From positions 1 through 42,472 of the IMG/VR virus record IMGVR_UViG_3300040808_000654: DNA of 42,472 nt. The stretch is one strand, 5' to 3'. The translations under genes were made by a program, and so were the position numbers. Position 1 is the first letter of the stretch. Each line of letters starts with the position of its first letter. Below the pieces are notes generated by a model that did not search any database, was not told where the DNA came from, and saw nothing but the letters and a program-made list of their open reading frames with translations. The stretch comes from a virus. Positions 1 to 4,997 of the stretch are shown one piece after another.

Positions 1-1
1 G

Positions 2-370
2 GAATACAAGGGCAAGAGCACGGATCGGTACGCTCTGACCATCACCCTTGATGACGACACCGCTGACAAGCTGGAGTCGAACGGGGTCAAGGTTCGTGAG
101 TACGACGGCAAGAAGCAGCGAAAGTTCACCTCGCAGTATGAGGTTCGCGTTGTGGATGGCACGGGCCAGCCCTTTGATGGGGAGGTGCCATACAACTCGA
201 AGGTTAAGGTGGCCTTTAAGTACGGCAATGCTGGAGAGCACGGCGTCCCGACCTACCTGAATGCTGTTCAGGTTGTTGAGGCGGCGAACGGTGGCCTGCC
301 GCCCGAGTTCAACATCGAGCCAACTCCCAAGCAGGATGACTTTGCAGAGAGTGAAGACATCCCGTTTTGA
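2..370 (+). CDS. T7 gp2.5-like single-stranded DNA-binding protein (5' truncated by window edge)
   Basis: The frame is open from the first bases of the window, so the start lies to the left. About 122 residues of the C-terminal part are present. The visible part is a beta-rich OB-fold-like segment ending in an acidic tail that closes with an aromatic residue (FAESEDIPF). This acidic tail with terminal Phe is the hallmark of bacterial SSB and of T7 gp2.5, where it recruits polymerase and helicase-primase. The protein probably coats ssDNA during phage replication. It is rightward and first in line before the CsrA-like gene and integrase. Identification rests on the tail and on general likeness to podovirus gp2.5 proteins; the N-terminal half cannot be checked. 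Confidence 0.75.
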   Translation, partial: EYKGKSTDRYALTITLDDDTADKLESNGVKVREYDGKKQRKFTSQYEVRVVDGTGQPFDGEVPYNSKVKVAFKYGNAGEHGVPTYLNAVQVVEAANGGLPPEFNIEPTPKQDDFAESEDIPF

Positions 371-377
371 GAACAAA

Positions 378-465
378 GGCTGGGGCACTCCTTGACGTGG
401 CGTCGGCCCGCGTACCCATGATGCCTGTAGAAGTGCGGGTTAAGTCGTTGACCCCAGCCGTTTTT
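378..465 (+). terminator. Nested stem-loop ending in a T tract between the SSB-like and CsrA-like genes
   Basis: GGCTGGGG at 378-385 is the exact reverse complement of CCCCAGCC at 452-459, followed by a base and TTTTT at 461-465. Inside, CCCGC at 407-411 pairs with GCGGG at 435-439. The outer stem closes an unusually large loop (66 nt). This could be a terminator for the SSB transcript, or a structured leader of the CsrA-like gene that starts 18 bases further on. Only the pairing is directly visible. Confidence 0.4.
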
Positions 466-483
466 GAGTAGTGAGCGTTAATC

Positions 484-903
484 GTGGGAGCCGACACTAA
501 ATTGAAAAGCCTGACCCTCGGAAGAGGTGTCGGTCAGTCCGTGTACATCGGCAAGAATGTTGATCAAAACAACCCCCACGGGACAGCCGATCTGCGCGTG
601 AAACTGAAAGGCATCTATAAGACAAAGAAAGGGTGCGTGGCGATATTAGAGATCACTGAGAAGGGCTGGAGCGCGTTAGAGGTGGCGCTGGCAGATGGAC
701 ACAAGGAGCCAGTCACAGTTCAGGACGTGGAGATTTATTTTACGGGGGTAAAGCAATACGTCGTAGAGGAAACTCAATGCCCGCGATGCGGGTCCGAGCA
801 AGATGGAAAGCCGGTGAGACGTATCAATGGACTTATCAGAATTAGAGCGCCTGAGAGCGCGAAAATATCAAGAGGGAACAGAATCGGGAAAAACGCCAGA
901 TAA
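484..903 (+). CDS. CsrA/RsmA-like RNA-binding protein with C-terminal extension
   Basis: 139 residues from a GTG start. Residues 10-24 (LTLGRGVGQSVYIGK) match the first strand of CsrA (LTRRVGETLMIG), residues 36-57 match the next strands, and residues 74-87 (KEPVTVQDVEIYF) match the CsrA segment around KEVxVHREEIY. CsrA dimers bind GGA motifs in mRNA leaders and block translation. Differences from bacterial CsrA (about 60 residues): an insert around residues 58-72, Asp81 at roughly the place of the RNA-contacting Arg44, and a tail with one CPRC pair (99-102). The last 77 bases overlap the next gene. It may act on host or phage mRNAs, or have lost GGA recognition. The start codon is GTG with only a weak upstream Shine-Dalgarno. 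Confidence 0.6.
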   Translation: MGADTKLKSLTLGRGVGQSVYIGKNVDQNNPHGTADLRVKLKGIYKTKKGCVAILEITEKGWSALEVALADGHKEPVTVQDVEIYFTGVKQYVVEETQCPRCGSEQDGKPVRRINGLIRIRAPESAKISRGNRIGKNAR

Positions 904-1225
904 GAAAAAAGGTGCTGCTCTCAGGGTAAAGCTGAAGCACATCGATGATCTTAACAGGCAGTTTCCGGAGCGGCGTTGGGTGACCCTACTGAGGATGCAC
1001 TTCCGACCAGTCGTCCCAGTACGACTCAATCCGGAGACGACAGAAATACTGCGAACACGCAACGGGCACGGGGACGAGGTCTGGCAGGTCGGCAGTGAGT
1101 TCATGACCAAGGACGAGGCAATCTATCTCGCCGAAAAGCTCAGGGTTGGAAAGACCCCGCCACTTTGGGGTACGATTGACGGGCGATTCGGCGACAGTTT
1201 CCTCGATGAAGAATACGGGGAGTAA
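827..1225 (+). CDS. Hypothetical protein between CsrA-like gene and integrase
   Basis: 132 residues, not recognised. The N-terminus is charged and Lys/Arg-rich (about residues 6-40), the middle is beta-like, and the C-terminus is acidic (FLDEEYGE). The ATG at 827 has GGTGAG eight bases upstream, but it lies 77 bases inside the preceding gene in another frame. No better start codon is seen before residue 60, so the overlap may be real. It ends two bases before the integrase start, so the two are probably co-transcribed and translationally coupled. A role in integration or excision control is possible from position only. Confidence 0.55.
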   Translation: MDLSELERLRARKYQEGTESGKTPDKKKGAALRVKLKHIDDLNRQFPERRWVTLLRMHFRPVVPVRLNPETTEILRTRNGHGDEVWQVGSEFMTKDEAIYLAEKLRVGKTPPLWGTIDGRFGDSFLDEEYGE

Positions 1226-1227
1226 CT

Positions 1228-2298
1228 ATGAGTAATCGCGAGAACGTCGCGTTCAGGGAGGTAGCTGAGCGCTACATCAAGCAGCCGAGCAAACGGCTAG
1301 GACGGCCCAAAAGTCCGGCGGCTAAAAAGGCTATCGAGGATGCCATCAATCGCTACGGTGATCGGCCAATCGACAGCTTCGGAGTGTGTGACGTGACTGA
1401 CTACGTCGAGGATCTACAGGAGCTTGGCTTTAAGAGTGCGACCATCAACTCTCGGTTGCGCTACTTTATTGCTGTGCTCAACTACGCGAAGAACAAGCGT
1501 GGGTTGCTCGATGCGCAACACGTCCCAGCCTTTGAGAATCTCAACACCAACGAAGATGCGCGGGAACCTAGAGTCTTAGGGGAGAAAGAAGTGCATCGTC
1601 TCCTGTTTTGCCTGCCCAAGCTTCAGTCATCCATGGCGCGGTTTGCGCTGGCCACTGGCCTGCGCGTATCGAACGTCAGGGATCTGATGTGGAGTGAGGT
1701 GCAGGACGGCATGATCAACATCAAGGCATCCAAGATGAAGGCGGGCAAGCAGTTGTTTGTGCCCATGTCTGAGGAGGCAATGAAGATCCTGCAAGAGCAG
1801 AGGGACATCCAGTCGAAGCGAGGACAGGCTCCTGAGTACGTCTTCACGAAGCGTAACGGCAAGCCTATGGGTAGCCGCACCAGCGTGACGAACGGCGTGT
1901 GGCAACGCGCCTGTGAGCGAGCAGAGGTGGGTAGCGTCAGGTTCCATGACCTGCGGCACACTTGGGCCACGCGACACGTCCTGTCTGGTACGCCACTGCC
2001 GCTGCTTCAGAAGCTAGGCGGCTGGAACAGCATGGCGATGCTGGAGAAGTACACTCATCTCAGTTCGATGGACATGAAGAACTTCGTCAACAACGGTATG
2101 TCGGTGCCGAGAAATACCTATATTCAGAACGAGAGGTCTGATAACGGTATAGAACAGGATGTTCTAAAAGAAGCGCAAGCCACAAGTGTTGCGCAAAAAC
2201 GTGCTAGTAAAATGGTGGTGGAGCTAGGCGGGATCGAACCGCCGACCTCAACACTGCCAGTGTTAGGCTCGAATTCGAGCGCAACACAAGCAGCATAG
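1228..2298 (+). CDS. int: Tyrosine recombinase (phage integrase)
   Basis: 356 residues, preceded by GGGGAG. An N-terminal SAM-like core-binding domain (about 5-95) is followed by the catalytic domain (about 115-285). The catalytic set is visible: Arg146 (ATGLRVSNVRDL), Lys169 or 171 on the beta-hairpin (KASKMKAGK), His240 and Arg243 (HDLRHTWATRH), Trp266 in place of the second His (GGWNS), and Tyr275 (MLEKYTHLS). It would recombine attP with a host attB. From residue 330 the coding sequence is antisense tRNA sequence (attP, 2216-2270), giving the GGIEPPTS peptide typical of antisense T-arm translation. The last residues would therefore change after integration. A terminator follows at 2312. 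Confidence 0.93.
   Translation: MSNRENVAFREVAERYIKQPSKRLGRPKSPAAKKAIEDAINRYGDRPIDSFGVCDVTDYVEDLQELGFKSATINSRLRYFIAVLNYAKNKRGLLDAQHVPAFENLNTNEDAREPRVLGEKEVHRLLFCLPKLQSSMARFALATGLRVSNVRDLMWSEVQDGMINIKASKMKAGKQLFVPMSEEAMKILQEQRDIQSKRGQAPEYVFTKRNGKPMGSRTSVTNGVWQRACERAEVGSVRFHDLRHTWATRHVLSGTPLPLLQKLGGWNSMAMLEKYTHLSSMDMKNFVNNGMSVPRNTYIQNERSDNGIEQDVLKEAQATSVAQKRASKMVVELGGIEPPTSTLPVLGSNSSATQAA
2186..2287. repeat. 9-bp inverted repeat flanking the attP core
   Basis: GTGTTGCGC at 2186-2194 is the reverse complement of GCGCAACAC at 2279-2287, bracketing the tRNA-derived core. A 14-bp perfect palindrome GCTCGAATTCGAGC (2267-2280) sits at the right edge of the core. These are possible integrase or excisionase sites; the function is inferred. 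Confidence 0.4.
2216..2270. other. attP: attP core: 3' part of a tRNA-Ala(GGC) gene on the minus strand
   Basis: Read on the minus strand this is the 3' portion of a tRNA: D-stem 3' strand GAGC (2267-2270), anticodon stem TAACA/TGTTG around loop CTGGCAG (anticodon GGC, Ala), five-base variable loop, perfect T-arm GGCGG-TTCGATC-CCGCC (2227-2243), acceptor strand TAGCTCC and ACCA ending at 2216. The 5' acceptor strand and a proper D-loop are missing, so it is not a tRNA gene. Phages that integrate in tRNA genes carry just such a 3' copy and restore the tRNA on insertion. The strand exchange is probably in the anticodon stem-loop. Confidence 0.85.
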
Positions 2299-2311
2299 AA
2301 CCTAACTGAAT

Positions 2312-2334
2312 AAGGCTGAAGTTAGCCTTTTTTT
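2312..2334 (+). terminator. Rho-independent terminator after integrase
   Basis: Stem AAGGCT (2312-2317) and AGCCTT (2324-2329) with loop GAAGTT and a run of seven T (2328-2334). It begins 13 bases after the integrase stop. Confidence 0.85.
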
Positions 2335-2340
2335 ATCAAT

Positions 2341-2381
2341 AGCTAGATAGGAATCTGTCGCCGCAAATCCAAGCTAGATAG
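2341..2381 (+). repeat. 10-bp direct repeats near attP (candidate arm-type sites)
   Basis: AGCTAGATAG occurs at 2341-2350 and again at 2372-2381, 31 bases apart start to start (three helical turns), 70-110 bases from the attP core. This spacing and position suit arm-type integrase sites, but there is no direct proof. Confidence 0.35.
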
Positions 2382-2413
2382 TGTTTTTTAATCATGATCA
2401 CGGGAGATAAATC

Positions 2414-2671
2414 ATGAATGTTCAGCCAATGAAAACCGCCGCAAAGCTCTGCTTTTTTCCTCAACCCAACGGTCAAATATCGGGGACCGCGTTTTTTGAC
2501 GACAGGTACGCGGCACTGGCTACCGAGAAAAGGCTGGCCGCGCTACAAGACTGGATCGACAGCCTGACAGAGATTAAAGAGATGGAAGTCATGATGAGAG
2601 ATCAGGGCAATCATCTTAGCGGAGATACCTCAGAAGGCCTTTACTGGGTAAGGAATTCAGAAGAGTCCTGA
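2414..2671 (+). CDS. Small hypothetical protein
   Basis: 85 residues, ATG with GGGAG nine bases upstream (good ribosome site). Not recognised. No signal peptide or membrane segment. The N-terminus MNVQPMK resembles that of the leftward 88-residue protein next door (MNVVPIK), and both have a similar helical stretch, so the two may be distant relatives. It ends 12 bases before the end of that convergent gene. Likely an accessory gene of the lysogeny region. Confidence 0.65.
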   Translation: MNVQPMKTAAKLCFFPQPNGQISGTAFFDDRYAALATEKRLAALQDWIDSLTEIKEMEVMMRDQGNHLSGDTSEGLYWVRNSEES

Positions 2672-2683
2672 ATTATGCGAGGG

Positions 2684-2950
2684 CTACTCTTCGGGGTAGT
2701 CCTCTTCCGCAATCTCATCCGACATCTCGAACAGGCTATCCAGACAGGCCTTCAACTCCATGCCCTGAATCGCGCTGAGTGCGGCGATGATCTCAGGCAG
2801 ATCCCAGTCACCACCATAGACCACCGCTGAGTCCATATCAGGAACATCAGTGAAGGCATAGAACTTCGTCGCCTCCCCTGAGAGAAGCATCTCTCGAAGC
2901 CTATCAAGCTGCTCGATAGCCTCCGCGTTCTTGATCGGGACCACGTTCAC
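2684..2950 (-). CDS. Small acidic hypothetical protein
   Basis: 88 residues from a GTG start that overlaps the stop of the DUF1289 gene by four bases (GTGA), which argues for translational coupling. The protein is strongly acidic with a tail EIAEEDYPEE. Not recognised. Phage early proteins of this type often bind or mimic nucleic-acid partners, but nothing specific can be claimed. It forms a two-gene leftward unit with the DUF1289 gene. Confidence 0.65.
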   Translation of the reverse strand: MNVVPIKNAEAIEQLDRLREMLLSGEATKFYAFTDVPDMDSAVVYGGDWDLPEIIAALSAIQGMELKACLDSLFEMSDEIAEEDYPEE

Positions 2951-3183
2951 CCTAGCTTTCTCGGAGTCTTCTCGACGTGACAGGTGTGGCGTATCGCGAA
3001 GTCGCGCTTAGCCAGATCGATAACGACCAGTTTCTTTTCGACGTCGGTCATCTGGTTCCACTCGGAGATCTCCTCCTGAGTGCGACCACACCCTTTACAC
3101 ACTACGTCACCAAAGATCGTTGCGGAACACCACCCATTGCAGGGGCTGTCCGACAGCGATGTTACTTCCCCATTGAGATCCAT
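2947..3183 (-). CDS. DUF1289 family zinc-binding-like small protein
   Basis: 78 residues, ATG preceded by a near-perfect AAGGAGG. Residues 13-45 follow the DUF1289 pattern: SPCNGWC, then VCKGCGRTQEEI, then W and M before EK, with four cysteines (15, 19, 29, 32) fitting a zinc site. DUF1289 proteins are small, common in Proteobacteria, and of unknown function; one on a phage suggests capture from a proteobacterial host. The gene starts a leftward two-gene unit opposed to the neighbouring rightward genes, with a promoter candidate at 3219-3244. Confidence 0.85.
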   Translation of the reverse strand: MDLNGEVTSLSDSPCNGWCSATIFGDVVCKGCGRTQEEISEWNQMTDVEKKLVVIDLAKRDFAIRHTCHVEKTPRKLG

Positions 3184-3218
3184 CTTGACCTCCTTCTGAG
3201 AACACCATCACAGCTCCT

Positions 3219-3244
3219 ATTATACAGCCAAATGGGCAGGTCAA
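3219..3244 (-). promoter_or_regulatory. Putative promoter for the DUF1289 unit
   Basis: On the minus strand a perfect -10 TATAAT (3219-3224) lies 36 bases before the DUF1289 ATG, with TTGACC at 3239-3244. The spacer is only 14 bases, short for sigma70, so the -35 may not be used. Confidence 0.5.
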
Positions 3245-3362
3245 AGCGGGTTTCGGTGATTCACATTTTTCCGCCCAAAAAATATTTTGCGGTAATTTTC
3301 ACGCCCATAAATCAATCACTTAGCTTTGTCTAATGGTCGTAATTAGGAATTTTTTTGACCAA

Positions 3363-3439
3363 TTTATGCGGGCTACAGGCCCACCAAATCCCTGTTTTTG
3401 GGGTGCAAGGCCCAGTGTTTATGCGGGTTTCAGGCCCAC
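3363..3439 (+). repeat. Pair of 22-bp operator-like direct repeats
   Basis: TTTATGCGGG-CTA-CAGGCCCAC at 3363-3384 and TTTATGCGGG-TTT-CAGGCCCAC at 3418-3439 differ at two bases. Each contains an imperfect palindrome GGGC/GGCCC. They lie 55 bases apart, just upstream of a rightward promoter candidate, so they could be repressor or activator sites. Confidence 0.6.
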
Positions 3440-3474
3440 AATCCAAGGAAAATAGGATTTCGGAAAAGTACGTT

Positions 3475-3483
3475 TGATACAAT
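3475..3483 (+). promoter_or_regulatory. Extended -10 promoter candidate
   Basis: TGATACAAT fits the extended -10 pattern TGnTATAAT with one mismatch. No good -35 is seen. It would start a leader that carries the hairpin at 3520-3548 before the 76-residue gene. Confidence 0.4.
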
Positions 3484-3519
3484 GATCACATCACGCGCAT
3501 TGTGACGTGTGAGAAAGGG

Positions 3520-3548
3520 GCCGGTGGGAGCACCACCTCCACACCGGC
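3520..3548 (+). promoter_or_regulatory. GC-rich leader hairpin
   Basis: GCCGGTG (3520-3526) pairs with CACCGGC (3542-3548), and inside it GGAG (3527-3530) pairs with CTCC (3537-3540) around loop CACCAC, leaving one bulged A. No T tract follows, so this is not a simple terminator. It sits 32 bases before the start codon of the downstream gene and may protect or regulate the mRNA. Confidence 0.55.
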
Positions 3549-3580
3549 AGAGGCATAGGAACAATCTGGAGGAAAGACCC

Positions 3581-3811
3581 ATGCCAGCACGAAATGATAC
3601 ACCCAATCGTATCCGCAAGATACCCACGCACCGCAAGGTGAAGTACCTCATGAACGAGGAGGAGTGGGCGCGGAAGATCCATGACCATTACTTCAAGCAG
3701 ACTGATGAGGCAGGTACGACTGTCTACCTGTCAGACCTCTGGGCATTCAACACCGAGATCGACAAGCTGGACATCACGCTTGGCGAGTTCCTCGACAGGG
3801 ACTGGAGATGA
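3581..3811 (+). CDS. Small hypothetical protein with structured leader
   Basis: 76 residues. The ATG at 3581 has GGAGGAAAG seven bases upstream, so it is preferred to the in-frame ATG at 3509, which lies before the leader hairpin. The N-terminus is basic (RNDTPNRIRKIPTHRKVKY), and the rest is acidic and helical (TLGEFLDRDWR at the end). Not recognised. No membrane segment. It stands alone between a promoter candidate and the convergent late operon. Confidence 0.65.
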   Translation: MPARNDTPNRIRKIPTHRKVKYLMNEEEWARKIHDHYFKQTDEAGTTVYLSDLWAFNTEIDKLDITLGEFLDRDWR

Positions 3812-3816
3812 GTTCT

Positions 3817-3839
3817 GTGGAGGCGGCGGGAGTTGAACT
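3817..3839 (-). other. tmRNA 3'-end-like fragment (possible second attachment or scar)
   Basis: The minus strand reads GTTCAACTCCCGCCGCCTCC then A, like the T-loop, 3' T-stem and acceptor strand of a proteobacterial tmRNA. The 5' T-stem strand does not pair with it, and the CCA is incomplete (CCACAG). It is not a functional tRNA or tmRNA. tmRNA genes are common phage attachment targets, so this may be an old att remnant. Confidence 0.35.
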
Positions 3840-3873
3840 GACTCCTGAAAGCTAGCAATACCGCCAAACTACA

Positions 3874-3897
3874 GGGGCACGTCTAAATTTGTGCCCC
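3874..3897. terminator. Hairpin between convergent transcription units
   Basis: GGGGCAC (3874-3880) and GTGCCCC (3891-3897) form a perfect 7-bp stem around a 10-base AT-rich loop. It lies between the end of the rightward 76-residue gene and the end of the leftward late operon. The T tracts on both sides are weak, so the terminator role is inferred from location. Confidence 0.45.
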
Positions 3898-3912
3898 CAT
3901 TTGTACCCCCAA

Positions 3913-4002
3913 TCAGTAACCCTTCTTTGCCTTCTTCTTGGGGGCCGCTTTCTTCTTGCCCTTCTTCATTCGCTTGCCTTTGCATGGCTTGCCGTCGTGC
4001 AT
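3913..4002 (-). CDS. 29-residue Lys-rich peptide
   Basis: MHDGKPCKGKRMKKGKKKAA and nine further residues: 13 Lys and one Arg out of 29. A good ribosome site (GGAGGAAG) precedes the ATG, which lies one base after the stop of the 32-residue gene. Such a peptide would bind DNA or RNA electrostatically. It is the last gene of the late operon and one of four basic proteins in tandem. No enzymatic motif. The reading frame is short, but spacing and ribosome site support it. Confidence 0.6.
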   Translation of the reverse strand: MHDGKPCKGKRMKKGKKKAAPKKKAKKGY

Positions 4003-4003
4003 C

Positions 4004-4102
4004 TCACTTCCTCCGTCTGGGTTTGGCTTTCATCTTTCCAAGGCACTTGCCCGCCTTCTTGCACTTCATCTTCGTCTTGCAACCTGCGCATGGCTTGAAC
4101 AT
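4004..4102 (-). CDS. 32-residue Cys/Lys-rich peptide
   Basis: 32 residues with 11 Lys, 3 Arg and four Cys (5, 8, 14, 20) as CAGC then C and C, which could hold one zinc. GAGGAG lies six bases before the ATG, and the start overlaps the stop of the 86-residue gene by one base (TAATG). The same coupling pattern is used throughout the late operon, which supports it as a real gene. Function unknown; a zinc-stabilised nucleic-acid-binding peptide is plausible. Confidence 0.6.
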   Translation of the reverse strand: MFKPCAGCKTKMKCKKAGKCLGKMKAKPRRRK

Positions 4103-4362
4103 TACTTGCTCCTCTTCGCAGTCTTCCTGCGTTTCCCCGACGCGGTAACGTCGTGCTTTACCTTGGCTGGCCCAGTCTTCTTTGACTTAGACCTAGCCTT
4201 CTCCGCCGCAGTCATCTTTGCTGCAACTTTTTTTGGTCGGCAGGATGGGTAGGGCCGCTTCTTTTTTTCCTTTCCAGATCGCCCACATTTCTTGCCGGTC
4301 TTGAGGTCTACCCAGTCTTCTTTAAACCATTTGGTCAGTCCGCCCTTCGGCTTGCTAGACAT
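4102..4362 (-). CDS. Basic protein with WVDLKTGKKCGRS motif
   Basis: 86 residues if started at the ATG at 4362; a GTG nine bases upstream is also in frame, but the ATG has GGGTGG at proper distance. The N-terminal 45 residues carry a conserved-looking motif (KGGLTKWFKEDWVDLKTGKK, then CGRS and YPSCRPKK) that I recognise from marine phage hypothetical proteins. The C-terminal half is a Lys/Arg/Ala/Ser tail like histone H1 tails. Probable nucleic-acid-binding protein. It overlaps the preceding 56-residue gene by a few bases. Confidence 0.7.
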   Translation of the reverse strand: MSSKPKGGLTKWFKEDWVDLKTGKKCGRSGKEKKKRPYPSCRPKKVAAKMTAAEKARSKSKKTGPAKVKHDVTASGKRRKTAKRSK

Positions 4363-4525
4363 AGGTTCCACCCCTGCGCTTGTACTCTTTGGTCAGCCAC
4401 CCAGAGGCGTAGGCTGAAGGCCAGACCTTGAACTTTTTCTTGGCCTCGGCCCTGACTCGGGCATACAGCGCCTTGTTTTTTGGCGTAGCTCCGCTTTTCT
4501 TTTTGGGCTTTGCTTTCTTGGTCAT
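4355..4525 (-). CDS. Small basic protein with KVWPSAYASGWLTKEYKRRG motif
   Basis: 56 residues from the ATG at 4525, which has AAGGAG upstream and overlaps the stop of the 157-residue gene as ATGA. The longer upstream extension of this frame antisenses real coding and is rejected. The Lys-rich N-terminus is followed by YARVRAEAKKKFKVWPSAYA and SGWLTKEYKRRGGTYV, a motif family I know from marine phages and some large viruses. Function unknown. Basic charge and neighbours suggest DNA condensation or a minor virion role. Confidence 0.75.
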   Translation of the reverse strand: MTKKAKPKKKSGATPKNKALYARVRAEAKKKFKVWPSAYASGWLTKEYKRRGGTYV

Positions 4526-4995
4526 TGGCTTGCTCCTTGGATAAAAGCAACTGTCCCCCAGATGATTCCTCCCGACACGATTAGGCCCGTTAAGATGAAC
4601 GCGATGTCGAGCCTTCGCTGCTTTGCCTTTCTTCTGCGATAGACAATCCGCTCGCGCTTGGCTCTGATGTCCTTGCGCATCTGCATCATTTCGCGATAGG
4701 TCTCGACGCCATACGCCCAAGTGATCAGTTCTCGGATCTGCTTCTCTTGCTCCTCGACTTTCTTCTTAGCGATTACAGCGTTCAGCGCTTGCTCTTCTAC
4801 GCTAGCCCCATCGAATACTTTCTTGAACAGCGGAGGATTCTCTGCCTGCTCCTCTATGTGCTTTATATCGCTAACGATCGTGAACCACTGGCCCAGCTTC
4901 TGCGCGACGTGTTCGATCTCAGACCCGCGAGCGACCATACTCTCCACCATCTTGAATGCGGTGCTAGCCATGGCGACCATACTGAGCGGGTCCAT
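4522..4995 (-). CDS. Coiled-coil protein with C-terminal membrane segment
   Basis: 157 residues. The N-terminal MDPLSMVAMASTAFKMVESM is followed by a helical coiled-coil region (about 45-125) rich in Lys, Glu and Arg. A single hydrophobic segment (about 129-152, LDIAFILTGLIVSGGIIWGT) ends the protein. It starts two bases after the stop of the giant protein gene. A related layout occurs in marine podophages near ejection genes; it may be a membrane-linked virion or lysis factor. I cannot assign a named family. Confidence 0.7.
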   Translation of the reverse strand: MDPLSMVAMASTAFKMVESMVARGSEIEHVAQKLGQWFTIVSDIKHIEEQAENPPLFKKVFDGASVEEQALNAVIAKKKVEEQEKQIRELITWAYGVETYREMMQMRKDIRAKRERIVYRRRKAKQRRLDIAFILTGLIVSGGIIWGTVAFIQGASQ

Positions 4996-4997
4996 GG

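Larger units (their letters stand above)
3184..3580. promoter_or_regulatory. Regulatory gap between divergent small genes
   Basis: About 400 bases without a supported gene. It is AT-rich around 3260-3360. It holds the leftward promoter candidate (3219-3244), two operator-like repeats (3363-3385, 3418-3439), a rightward extended -10 (3475-3483), and a leader hairpin (3520-3548). This density of sites suggests a control region, perhaps a switch or origin. No repressor gene is seen nearby. Confidence 0.5.

Noticed and set aside
1623-1977. Two leftward frames of about 115 residues opposite the integrase
   Set aside because: They lie inside the conserved catalytic domain of the integrase and have no support of their own.
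2216-2290. A functional tRNA-Ala gene on the minus strand
   Set aside because: The 5' acceptor strand and a normal D-loop are missing. It is only the 3' part, as in attP sites.
3509-3580. Longer start for the 76-residue gene
   Set aside because: The ATG at 3509 lies before the hairpin and has no ribosome site, while the ATG at 3581 has GGAGG.
3817-3897. A complete tRNA or tmRNA on the minus strand
   Set aside because: The acceptor strands do not pair, the anticodon stem does not form, and the T-stem is broken.
4526-4720. N-terminal extension of the 56-residue basic protein
   Set aside because: It overlaps the 157-residue gene on the same strand in another frame and lacks a ribosome site.
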